Below, piece by piece: positions 1 through 6,967 of a stretch of 64,000 nucleotides of DNA. Each line of letters opens with the position of its first letter. Position 1 is the first letter of the stretch. The stretch spans positions 1-64,000 of the forward strand of contig JAFXZY010000077.1 of NCBI GenBank assembly GCA_017541025.1. The letters run 5' to 3'. A model generated the notes under the pieces. The model ran no database searches. It saw only the letters and a program-made list of their open reading frames with translations, and was not told where the DNA came from. This DNA is from Bacteroidaceae bacterium (GTDB lineage: Bacteria > Bacteroidota > Bacteroidia > Bacteroidales > Bacteroidaceae). The position numbers and the translations under genes are program-made.

Positions 1-2
1 AT

Positions 3-767
3 GTCATTGGCAAACTGATGGTACAGCTTGTCTTAGGTAAACATAAAGATAAGATTCTTTTGTCACAGGCTAATGTCAAAGAGCGCGTGAAATGGATGTT
101 CGAGTGCATCGACATTCCCTTTAGCGATGAGATATTCAGTCGGTTTAAGTCCCAGCCACAAGATGAGGAACTGACGGCCATCATCCGCTATATCTTTGAA
201 CACAGCAAGCGCCCCGTCTATCTGTCGGCCCGTAATCTGAGCTCGATGTTTCGAAAAGGTATTCCCGATGACCTGAAAGCTTGCCTCTACAACGAGGGGC
301 TGACCATGCGCTACTCGGCAAAGCCATACAATAATCTGGCTGTGAAGCGTCGCAATGTGGAGCAACGTTACCTGATGGATAATCTAATAATGCAGTTTCA
401 CCCAGAAGTAAATAACGTGACAGCCCCATCCGCGAGAAATGTAAGATCGCTGGCTTTCAACTATCTGGTTTTACTGAATGACCTGTTGCCGTATTATAAG
501 AAGCATAATGCTGTAGAATATGCGCGGCTGAATCGCATCTTTAGTGACGTCATGGAAAAGGCTGCTGGGGCTTGGGCCATCCCCAATAGTGATAAATACT
601 ACTCCATCGAGTATATAAAAGATGGCACCCCTCACTACGAGTTCGTAGAAAGAGTTTCATACAAACCAGACCCGAATGATGATGAGGAGACTACTAAGCG
701 GAAGCGCAAGGAGTTCTTTGAGAAAAACAAACGAGTACTAATTATAGGTGACCCAATAGAAGAATGA
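3..767 (+). CDS. DUF2723-tail-like protein, 5' end cut by window edge
   Basis: The frame is open back to the first codons of the window, so the gene is truncated by the edge and the ATG at 18 may be internal. I cannot name a family from this sequence alone. By eye it matches the second half of the product at 41928..43151: both have (K/Q)RP-x-Y-x-S, then a YNEGL block, then a helical region near the end. The same blocks occur in the C-terminal soluble part of the DUF2723 protein encoded at 20021..23329 (RPLYVA, then VQEGLA). No membrane segment is visible in this part. Its stop overlaps the start of the sigma factor gene as ATGA, which suggests translational coupling. The function is unknown; a surface or periplasmic partner of the sigma system is an inference. 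Confidence 0.6.
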   Translation, partial: VIGKLMVQLVLGKHKDKILLSQANVKERVKWMFECIDIPFSDEIFSRFKSQPQDEELTAIIRYIFEHSKRPVYLSARNLSSMFRKGIPDDLKACLYNEGLTMRYSAKPYNNLAVKRRNVEQRYLMDNLIMQFHPEVNNVTAPSARNVRSLAFNYLVLLNDLLPYYKKHNAVEYARLNRIFSDVMEKAAGAWAIPNSDKYYSIEYIKDGTPHYEFVERVSYKPDPNDDEETTKRKRKEFFEKNKRVLIIGDPIEE

Positions 768-1351
768 GCATCTTTTATCTTAAACCCCTGCGCCACCAGA
801 CTGATGAGCAGCTGATGGCGAGGGCTGCGGCAGGCAGCGATACAGCTTTCGAGGAGTTGTATCGCCGCTACGCCCGTAGGTTGAAGGGCTTCTTCTTTAT
901 GCAATTAGGTGGCGATGAGGAACTGGCAGCCGATTCTACGCACGATGTCTTCCTGCGTGCCTATGAGGCCCGTAGCCGTTATCAGGAGGGCAGCAACGTC
1001 AGCACGTGGATTTTCACCATTGCCTACAACATCTGCCGAAACCATTACAGGGACAATGCCTACGAAGCCCAACTGCTGGCCAATCTGGATGCCGAACCCA
1101 TATCGGACCAGCAGATAGAAGTGGAAATGGATGCTGCTACGCTGGATAAAGCGCTGGAGCAAGTGCTCGCGGAACTGCCTGCGTCGCTGCATCAAATCTT
1201 CTCCTTGCATTACCAAGAGGAACTGACTATTCCGCAGGTTGCTGAAATAGTAGGTATTCCTGCCGGAACGGTTAAGTCCCGTCTGCACAAAACAATGAAC
1301 ATAATTAGGGAAAGGTTAAAAGGTTATAAGGTTAAAATGTTAAAATGTTAA
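764..1351 (+). CDS. ECF-type RNA polymerase sigma factor (copy 1)
   Basis: This 195-residue protein is a sigma-70 family factor of ECF size that directs RNA polymerase to a dedicated set of promoters. Region 2 covers roughly residues 25-95 (FEELYRRYARRLKGF, then TWIFTIAYNICRNHYR). Region 4 covers roughly 130-185, with the helix-turn-helix text LTIPQVAEIVGIPAGTVKSR. There is no region 1 or 3. It overlaps the upstream gene by 4 bases and is followed 13 bases later by a small membrane protein, the same order as at 43148..43738, whose product is a clear paralogue. The last residues (KGYKVKMLKC) are encoded by an octamer array, so the C-terminus is repeat-derived. The regulon cannot be read from the sequence. 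Confidence 0.92.
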   Translation: MSIFYLKPLRHQTDEQLMARAAAGSDTAFEELYRRYARRLKGFFFMQLGGDEELAADSTHDVFLRAYEARSRYQEGSNVSTWIFTIAYNICRNHYRDNAYEAQLLANLDAEPISDQQIEVEMDAATLDKALEQVLAELPASLHQIFSLHYQEELTIPQVAEIVGIPAGTVKSRLHKTMNIIRERLKGYKVKMLKC

Positions 1352-1360
1352 AAAGTTAAA
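1313..1360 (+). repeat. Octamer array, unit AGGTTAAA, six units
   Basis: Six consecutive 8-base units (AGGTTAAA, AGGTTATA, AGGTTAAA, ATGTTAAA twice, AAGTTAAA) run through the last codons of the sigma gene and its stop into the gap before the next start. Confidence 0.9.
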
Positions 1361-1364
1361 TAAT

Positions 1365-1799
1365 ATGAGAATAAGTGACGAAGATATTATCCAGTCGGCC
1401 CGTCGGGGACGCCAGAAGGTAGATGGGCAAATGCGTGTTGAGCCTTGGCAAGGACGGCAAATGGTAAATAGTAAATGGTTAAATGGTAAATCCATTGCTG
1501 TTGCTGCGAGCCTGATAGGTTTCCTTGCAGGTTTCTCGCTTCATGCTAATATGGCAATAGACAACGGACCACAGCCAACAGCCAATAGCCAACAGCCAAT
1601 AGCCAATAGCATTGAGATACGGCATGACACCATCATGCAAGTACAGATTGTGCGCGATACCGTATATCAGACGCGCATTGTCACCAAGTATGAGAAGCCT
1701 ATGCTGGCAAAAGCTGACGACGATACTCCGGCAGAGCAGAAAGCCTGTTCGATGCTCTGCGACGAAATACCATACGAACTGTTGGCATCCGGAAGGTAA
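1365..1799 (+). CDS. One-helix membrane protein, putative anti-sigma partner (copy 1)
   Basis: This 144-residue protein has an N-terminal cytoplasmic part, one hydrophobic segment near residues 44-62 (IAVAASLIGFLAGFSL) and a C-terminal periplasmic part. It ends in a Cys-rich motif, CSMLCDEIPYELLAS. The paralogue at 43719..44132 has the same plan, including a block around VRDT-[VL]-Y-x-T-[RQ]-[IV]-V and a matching end (CTSIQCDGIDYSILAT). The position right after an ECF sigma gene and the single helix suggest an anti-sigma factor or a sigma-linked sensor, but no known anti-sigma domain is visible. Two heptamer arrays lie in frame: one in the cytoplasmic segment (MVNSKWLNGK) and one in the periplasmic linker (TANSQQPIANS). 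The motif-bearing ends are conserved while the repeat-written parts are not. Confidence 0.65.
   Translation: MRISDEDIIQSARRGRQKVDGQMRVEPWQGRQMVNSKWLNGKSIAVAASLIGFLAGFSLHANMAIDNGPQPTANSQQPIANSIEIRHDTIMQVQIVRDTVYQTRIVTKYEKPMLAKADDDTPAEQKACSMLCDEIPYELLASGR
1461..1491 (+). repeat. Heptamer array, unit ATGGTAA
   Basis: Four units (ATGGTAA, ATAGTAA, ATGGTTAA, ATGGTAA) lie in frame in the membrane-protein gene and encode the segment before the hydrophobic helix. The same unit recurs upstream of pyrH at 62671-62706. Confidence 0.85.
1573..1610 (+). repeat. Heptamer array, unit AGCCAAY
   Basis: Five and a half units alternating AGCCAAC and AGCCAAT sit in frame and encode an N/Q/P-rich periplasmic linker of the putative anti-sigma protein. 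Confidence 0.88.
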
Positions 1800-1831
1800 G
1801 AAGCAGAAGGGAAGAATTTGGCTTCATTTTC

Positions 1832-1862
1832 TTGTCTGTATCATCAAAATAATGTAATTTTG
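1832..1862 (+). promoter_or_regulatory. Bacteroidetes-type promoter for the CotH cluster
   Basis: TTG at 1832-1834 is followed after 20 bases by TAATTTTG at 1855-1862, fitting the Bacteroidetes -33/-7 pattern. It supports a translation start downstream, at 1902 (or 1875), not at the earlier in-frame ATG at 1818. Confidence 0.7.
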
Positions 1863-1901
1863 CAACTGATATTGATGAAAAGACATACTGAAAGAGAAAC
1901 T

Positions 1902-4559
1902 ATGAAGCAAATAATCATAACTGTTCTGTGCCTGGTATGCTCTATGCTATGCTTGCATGCAGAGAGGCCAGACTATTCGTTGGGTCAGCTCACGGGTACC
2001 GTCATCGGTGATGACAGATGGACGGGACTGGACTTAGGTACTCCCCACGTCATCACTCGTGTGGGATGGAATCTGCGTAATGCCAATGATGACCCCGATT
2101 ACGTAATCTTAGGACTCTTTGAGGGCTCCAACCGCCCGGATTTCGTGGATGCCATTCCGCTGTATATGATTACGGAGTGCGGGACAGCAGGCGAAATGAG
2201 TTATGCCGATGTGAGCGTGACTCGCGGGTTCCGTTATGTCCGTTGGTGCGCTCCTTCTGGCAGCAGCAGCGACAAGGCAGAGATAGCGTTTATCGGTCAG
2301 GAGGGCGAGGGCAACGACACCCACTTCTACCAGATAAGCAATCTGCCTACACTCTCCTATCACACCTATTCCGGAATAGAGCCTTACGACAAGGTACACG
2401 AACTGGAGTCCGAGATGTGCCTGATTTACGATGGGGGGAACCGCATTCAGGAATACCCCGTTCTGGCCAGAGAGCGTGGCAACGGCTCCAGATACGAAGC
2501 CTTCCTGAAGCGTCCTTACCGCATTAAATTCAACGATGGCAAGAGTCATCACATGCTTAAGGATTCGCCTCTGCAAAGTCCAGCCAAGAGCAAAAAGTGG
2601 GTGCTGATGCCCAACTGGCGCGAGAAGAGCCTGATGCGTAACAACATTGCCTTCGAGATGAGCCGCAGGCTGGGCCTTAGATATACGCCTTGGATTCAGA
2701 ACGTAGACGTGATAGTGAACGGAGAATACAAGGGAAACTATCAGCTTGCCGACCAGGTAACTGTGGACCCCAATCGTGTTGACATTGCCGAGATGCTTCC
2801 CGAGGATAACGAAGATTACAGCATTACTGGCGGCTATCTGTTGGAGATTACCAGTCCGGGCGGTGAGCAGTATCACTTCAGTTCCAACATAGGAGGGATT
2901 CCCGTGGATGTGAAATATCCCGATGATAAGGATATCACTTCGGAACAGTTCTCGTACATCCGCAATGCATTCAACGAGATGGAGTCCCTTCTGTGGTCAC
3001 CCGACTTCATGCATCCTGATAAAGATTACCACAGTAAGCTGGACTTGGAAAGCTTCCTGCGTTTTTTCCTGGTGGAAGAATTTGCCGGCAACCATGATGC
3101 CATGTGGAGCATATATGTATATAAGGAACGCGATGATGACCAGCTCCACTTCGGACCTGTATGGGACTTCGATCTCAGTATGGACAATGACCAACGTTCC
3201 TATCCGGTCAATGGGAAACCCTACTGGCTTTACAACTACGGATCTGCCGTTACGGGTATACGCGATTTTGTGAGCCGCATCCTTTCAGCCCCATACGCCA
3301 GTGAGATGCTCAGCAACATCTGGGCTGAAATGCGCGAGAGCGGAGCCTTCACTGCCGAAAGCCTTTGCGCCTTTGTGGATAGTTTGGGGCAGGTGTTGGA
3401 TGAATCACAGAAACTGAACTTTACCCGCTGGGATAATCTGGGCGTATTGCTCACCCTTCAGGCGGCTGCACCCGGCACCTATCAGGGCGAATTGGATATT
3501 ATCAAGAACTACCTGAAAGGACGCATCCGCTGGATAGATAAAAAATTGGGATATGGAACGATTCCTCAGAATGTGGACTTTGTGATATCCACTCCCGATG
3601 ATTTGTTGGAATTTGCCGAGTTGGTAAATAGTGGAGAGAATACCGTTAACGCCAAGGTTACTGCCGATCTGGACTTCCAGGGCTACACCATTACTCCCAT
3701 AGGTAATGCTACCTATCCGTATGGGGGACGCTTTGACGGAGGCGGACACACCTTCAGCAACCTTAATATAGAATCCGGGAACAACTATGTCGGTCTCTTT
3801 GGTGTCGTTGGTGGCGGTGCTGCTATCAAGAACTTTGTACTCGATAATACCTGCTCCATCAGCGGAAAATCTTATGTCGGCATCATTGGAGGTTCTAATG
3901 GTGGAGGAACAATTACAATGGAATGTCTTGGCAACGAGGGTTCTGTGACAGCCTCGGATCGGAATGCCGGCGCTATTTTCGGCTGTAACATGTCCGCAGC
4001 TGCTACACCCATTTTCATCAACTGCTACGTCACAGGACCTGTGACAGGTTATCGCGAGAGTGGCCAGATAACCGGCTACGCAGGCAACGGTCAGGCCTTC
4101 AACTGCTACGGCAGCGGAAACATCGTGGGCTATTATTATAATGATATGAGCGATGCCATGTTGCGTGGCAGACCTAAATCCACCAGTTGCTTCTCTACCA
4201 CACCTGACAAGAATGCCGAGCAGATTACACCAGAACAGGTGGCTAATGGTGAACTATGCTACCTGCTGAACGAGTACAGCGGTCAGGATAATCCCATCTG
4301 GTTCCAGACCATAGGAGAGGACGACCATCCTGTGCTGGATCCGACTCACGGCATAGTCCTGCTTGCTGACGACGGAACATTCTTCAACGAGGATACCGAC
4401 GGCATTGCAGAAGTGAAAGATGAAAGAGTGAAGAGTGAAGAGTCAGGTGATGTGGTTTATGACCTATCCGGAAGAAAAATCAATGTTCAACGTTTAATGT
4501 TCAATGGACAAAAGAAGGGATTCTACATAGTAAACGGGAAGAAGGTTTTGGTTAAGTAG
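1902..4559 (+). CDS. Secreted CotH kinase family protein with GLUG-type C-terminal region
   Basis: CotH proteins are atypical kinases, best known from the Bacillus spore coat; secreted bacterial homologues are poorly characterised. This 885-residue protein has a signal peptide (about residues 1-20), a discoidin-like N-terminal domain (DDRWTGLDLG to RYVRW), then a CotH domain to about residue 530. Typical CotH text is RGNGS near the start, a KSLMRNNIA block and the acidic motif FGPVWDFDLSMD. A GLUG-like beta-helix region follows (FDGGGHTFSNL, YVGLFG). The end (YDLSGRKI, then KGFYIVNGKKVLVK) is the short C-terminal domain common on secreted Prevotella proteins, linked to export or surface sorting. 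Heptamer arrays at 4412-4446 and 4482-4506 write the linker and part of this tail. I chose 1902 because the promoter lies at 1832-1862 and a clean signal peptide starts there. Confidence 0.85.
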   Translation: MKQIIITVLCLVCSMLCLHAERPDYSLGQLTGTVIGDDRWTGLDLGTPHVITRVGWNLRNANDDPDYVILGLFEGSNRPDFVDAIPLYMITECGTAGEMSYADVSVTRGFRYVRWCAPSGSSSDKAEIAFIGQEGEGNDTHFYQISNLPTLSYHTYSGIEPYDKVHELESEMCLIYDGGNRIQEYPVLARERGNGSRYEAFLKRPYRIKFNDGKSHHMLKDSPLQSPAKSKKWVLMPNWREKSLMRNNIAFEMSRRLGLRYTPWIQNVDVIVNGEYKGNYQLADQVTVDPNRVDIAEMLPEDNEDYSITGGYLLEITSPGGEQYHFSSNIGGIPVDVKYPDDKDITSEQFSYIRNAFNEMESLLWSPDFMHPDKDYHSKLDLESFLRFFLVEEFAGNHDAMWSIYVYKERDDDQLHFGPVWDFDLSMDNDQRSYPVNGKPYWLYNYGSAVTGIRDFVSRILSAPYASEMLSNIWAEMRESGAFTAESLCAFVDSLGQVLDESQKLNFTRWDNLGVLLTLQAAAPGTYQGELDIIKNYLKGRIRWIDKKLGYGTIPQNVDFVISTPDDLLEFAELVNSGENTVNAKVTADLDFQGYTITPIGNATYPYGGRFDGGGHTFSNLNIESGNNYVGLFGVVGGGAAIKNFVLDNTCSISGKSYVGIIGGSNGGGTITMECLGNEGSVTASDRNAGAIFGCNMSAAATPIFINCYVTGPVTGYRESGQITGYAGNGQAFNCYGSGNIVGYYYNDMSDAMLRGRPKSTSCFSTTPDKNAEQITPEQVANGELCYLLNEYSGQDNPIWFQTIGEDDHPVLDPTHGIVLLADDGTFFNEDTDGIAEVKDERVKSEESGDVVYDLSGRKINVQRLMFNGQKKGFYIVNGKKVLVK
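4412..4446 (+). repeat. Heptamer array, unit TGAAGAG
   Basis: About four to five units of the TGAAAGA/TGAAGAG type are in frame and encode the charged linker EVKDERVKSEES between the GLUG-like region and the C-terminal tail. The same linker position carries a related array in the GH43 gene at 47711-47740. Confidence 0.75.
4482..4506 (+). repeat. Heptamer array, unit AATGTTC
   Basis: AATGTTC, AACGTTT, AATGTTC and a partial unit are read in frame inside the C-terminal tail of the CotH protein (NVQRLMFNGQ). Confidence 0.85.
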
Positions 4560-4601
4560 ATTACCCACATTCGCAGTATTTAACCTATTGAAAATTATAA
4601 A

Positions 4602-6332
4602 ATGAAACAAAACATGAGAATTTTGGCAGTTTTGGCCATTCTGATGCTGACTGCCACAGCATTCGGTAAAAAGAAGGCAGACGAGACGGTAATAGTGGCA
4701 TACGTGACTTCGTGGACTAACGAGGTCCCTGACCCATCAACGATGACTCATATAAATTATGCCTTCGGGCATGTGAACGATACCTTCAACGGTGTGCGCA
4801 TCGATAACCCCGACCGCCTGCGTATGATAGTTGGTCTGAAGGCCAAGAATCCAGCCCTGAAGGTAATGCTCAGTGTGGGCGGATGGGGTAGCGGTAGGTT
4901 CAGCGAGATGGCTGCTACCACAGAAAACCGGATGGCTTTTGCCAAAGACTGCAAGAGAGTGGTGGAAGAGTTCGGGCTGGATGGCATAGACATCGACTGG
5001 GAATATCCTACGCAGAGTCAGGCCAAAATCTCTTCATCGCCCCAAGATACAGAGAATTTCACATTACTTATGCGTGACCTGAGGAAGGTCTTGGGCAAAC
5101 AGAAACTGCTTACTGCTGCAACAGTGAGTACAGCAGACTACATCGATTTTCGTTCTTGTGTGTCCTATATGGACTTCGTAAATGTAATGGCTTACGATAT
5201 GGGAGGCCAGAGAGGACATCATGCCTCACTCTTCCCCTCAGTACATGCAGGATATTTCACTTCTTCTAAGGCTGTAGAGGCTCACTTGAAGGCTGGTGTG
5301 CCACGCGAGAAACTTGTCATGGGTGTGCCTTTCTACGGCAAGGGAAGAAATGATGATGAAGGTGTGAGGATGTTCCGCCGTACAGGTCGTTTGCCCGAGG
5401 GCTATCAACACCTTTGGGACGAAGAAGGTCGCTTCCCATACATATCAGATAAAGAGGGTAAATTTGTCTGGGGCTACGAGAATGCCCGTTCTCTCAGCGA
5501 GAAGTGTCAGTTCATCCTTGACAACCATCTGCGTGGCGGTATGTATTGGGATTATGCCAGTGATACGCCGCAGGGCGACGAAAGGCGTACGCTCTACCTG
5601 AGTCTTCTAAAAAACAAGAAAGGAACGGAAGCACCTCGTCGTGTGTTGGTTTTGGCTGAACGGGGCGGACTGCATGAAGGCTTTACCTCAACTGGTCTGA
5701 AGTGGCTGGAAGACAACAGGGAACGTTTCAATATGGAACTGACGGTGTTGAATTCAGCCAAGGAAATTAAGAAAGATGAGATTCAGACCTATCACCTTAT
5801 TTTGCAACTTAACTATCCGCCATACGCATGGAGCAGCGAGGCCCAAGATGATATGCAGCAGTATATCGACCGCAGTCAGGGCGGCTACATAGGCTTCCAT
5901 CATGCCAGCCTTTTGGGTGAGTTCGACGGTTACCCCATGTGGGCGTGGTTCTCGGATTTCCTGGGTAAGATTCGCTACAAGAATTATATTGCTGAGAAGT
6001 GCGATGGAACCGTGCAGGTGGAAGACAGAGAGCATCCGGTTATGAAAGGCGTTGCAGGAACTTTTACCCTGAACGAAGATGAATGGTACACTTACGAGCA
6101 GAACCCTCGTCGATATGTGCATGTACTGGCCCATGTGGATGAGGCCAGTTATACCACCAAGACCGACATCAAAATGGGTGATCACCCTGTTGTTTGGACC
6201 AATCCCTCAAAAACAGCGCGTAATGTCTATTTCCAGTTCGGACATAGCAAGCAACTCTTCCAAAGTCCGGATTTCATTACCATGCTTGAGAACTCAATAC
6301 GATGGACGTTGAGGGATGACTTGATTCGCTAA
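4602..6332 (+). CDS. Secreted GH18 chitinase-like enzyme fused to a ThuA-like domain
   Basis: The protein (576 residues) starts with a signal peptide ending near residue 22. Residues about 28-345 form a glycoside hydrolase family 18 barrel: SVGGWG on strand 3, and the catalytic DGIDIDWEYP (D-x-x-D-x-D-x-E) at about 127-136 with the acid/base Glu intact. GH18 enzymes cut chitin or related GlcNAc-containing glycans. After a short linker, residues about 350-570 match the ThuA fold (RVLVLAERGGLHEGF, GGYIGFHHASL, HPVVWTNPSKTARNVYFQFGH), a glutamine-amidotransferase-like domain found in sugar-utilisation proteins. The pairing is unusual and the role of the ThuA part is unknown. It lies between the CotH gene and other secreted proteins on the same strand. 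Periplasmic or surface location is inferred. Confidence 0.88.
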   Translation: MKQNMRILAVLAILMLTATAFGKKKADETVIVAYVTSWTNEVPDPSTMTHINYAFGHVNDTFNGVRIDNPDRLRMIVGLKAKNPALKVMLSVGGWGSGRFSEMAATTENRMAFAKDCKRVVEEFGLDGIDIDWEYPTQSQAKISSSPQDTENFTLLMRDLRKVLGKQKLLTAATVSTADYIDFRSCVSYMDFVNVMAYDMGGQRGHHASLFPSVHAGYFTSSKAVEAHLKAGVPREKLVMGVPFYGKGRNDDEGVRMFRRTGRLPEGYQHLWDEEGRFPYISDKEGKFVWGYENARSLSEKCQFILDNHLRGGMYWDYASDTPQGDERRTLYLSLLKNKKGTEAPRRVLVLAERGGLHEGFTSTGLKWLEDNRERFNMELTVLNSAKEIKKDEIQTYHLILQLNYPPYAWSSEAQDDMQQYIDRSQGGYIGFHHASLLGEFDGYPMWAWFSDFLGKIRYKNYIAEKCDGTVQVEDREHPVMKGVAGTFTLNEDEWYTYEQNPRRYVHVLAHVDEASYTTKTDIKMGDHPVVWTNPSKTARNVYFQFGHSKQLFQSPDFITMLENSIRWTLRDDLIR

Positions 6333-6391
6333 AATCGCCTGAAAAGGATGTTTTTACGCCTATACTATGTCGTTTAAAGAAGAAAAAGTTG

Positions 6392-6399
6392 TATCTTTG
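6392..6399 (+). promoter_or_regulatory. -7 box TATCTTTG upstream of small secreted protein
   Basis: TATCTTTG fits the Bacteroidetes TAnnTTTG box and lies 43 bases before the ATG at 6443. I see no good -33 element. Confidence 0.5.
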
Positions 6400-6442
6400 C
6401 GGCCATAATATAATAAGGTATAAAGTTTTGGGAGTATCTGCT

Positions 6443-6952
6443 ATGAGAAAGAAGGTATTGTCAGCCCTGATGATTGCAATGCTGGGAGTTTTGCCAAGTT
6501 TTGGCCGTTCGTTAGTTGTAAATCTGACAGACGGTACAGAAATAGTTTGTAGCCTTGCCAAGGAACCGCAGATGCTGTTTGGCGAGAAGACCATTACGCT
6601 GACTTCCCTTGCAGGCGAAGTAGGGCAGTGGGGTTTTTCCAATGTTGAGTCGTGGAAATTCTCAGACCAACCGGATCAGGACGAAATAGATGCTGTAGAC
6701 AAGGTAAAGTCAGAGAAGCCTCGGATTATGATTGAGGAAGGGCGGATTACCGTTGTAGGAAAAAATGTCAAGGATGCAGCTGTTTATGACACGAATGGCC
6801 GCCTGATGTTCAATGTTCAATGTTCAACGCCGAAGGGGTCGCAAGCTGAAAGCGCGAGCGAAGTGGCAACGTTCAACGTTAACAAGCTTGCCAAGGGAAC
6901 TTATCTGCTAAAGGTAGGTGATAGTTGTGTTAAGTTTAGTGTAGGACGATAG
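6443..6952 (+). CDS. Small secreted protein with repeat-interrupted C-terminal domain
   Basis: This 169-residue protein has a signal peptide (to about residue 20, PSFGRS). Its first half (VVNLTDGTEIVCSLAKEP, then FGEKTITLTS) resembles a short motif seen at the N-terminus of several secreted Prevotella proteins. The end (AVYDTNGRLMF, then KGTYLLKVGDSCVKFSVGR) is a C-terminal sorting-type domain. That domain is split by a stretch of about 24 residues encoded by an AATGTTC array and adjoining low-complexity sequence (6805-6880). No function can be named. The start at 6443 is preferred over the upstream in-frame codon at 6389, which lies inside the promoter. It is followed 15 bases later by the next secreted gene. 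Confidence 0.7.
   Translation: MRKKVLSALMIAMLGVLPSFGRSLVVNLTDGTEIVCSLAKEPQMLFGEKTITLTSLAGEVGQWGFSNVESWKFSDQPDQDEIDAVDKVKSEKPRIMIEEGRITVVGKNVKDAAVYDTNGRLMFNVQCSTPKGSQAESASEVATFNVNKLAKGTYLLKVGDSCVKFSVGR
6805..6827 (+). repeat. Heptamer array, unit AATGTTC
   Basis: GATGTTC, AATGTTC, AATGTTC and a partial unit are in frame in the C-terminal domain; a second short piece (CAACGTTCAACGTT, 6867-6880) follows 40 bases later. Confidence 0.85.
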
Positions 6953-6967
6953 CTTTTGGCGGTAGAA

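Noticed and set aside
1..18. Short frame at the first ATG of the window
   Set aside because: It is only five codons; the real frame (base 3 onward) is open through the edge.
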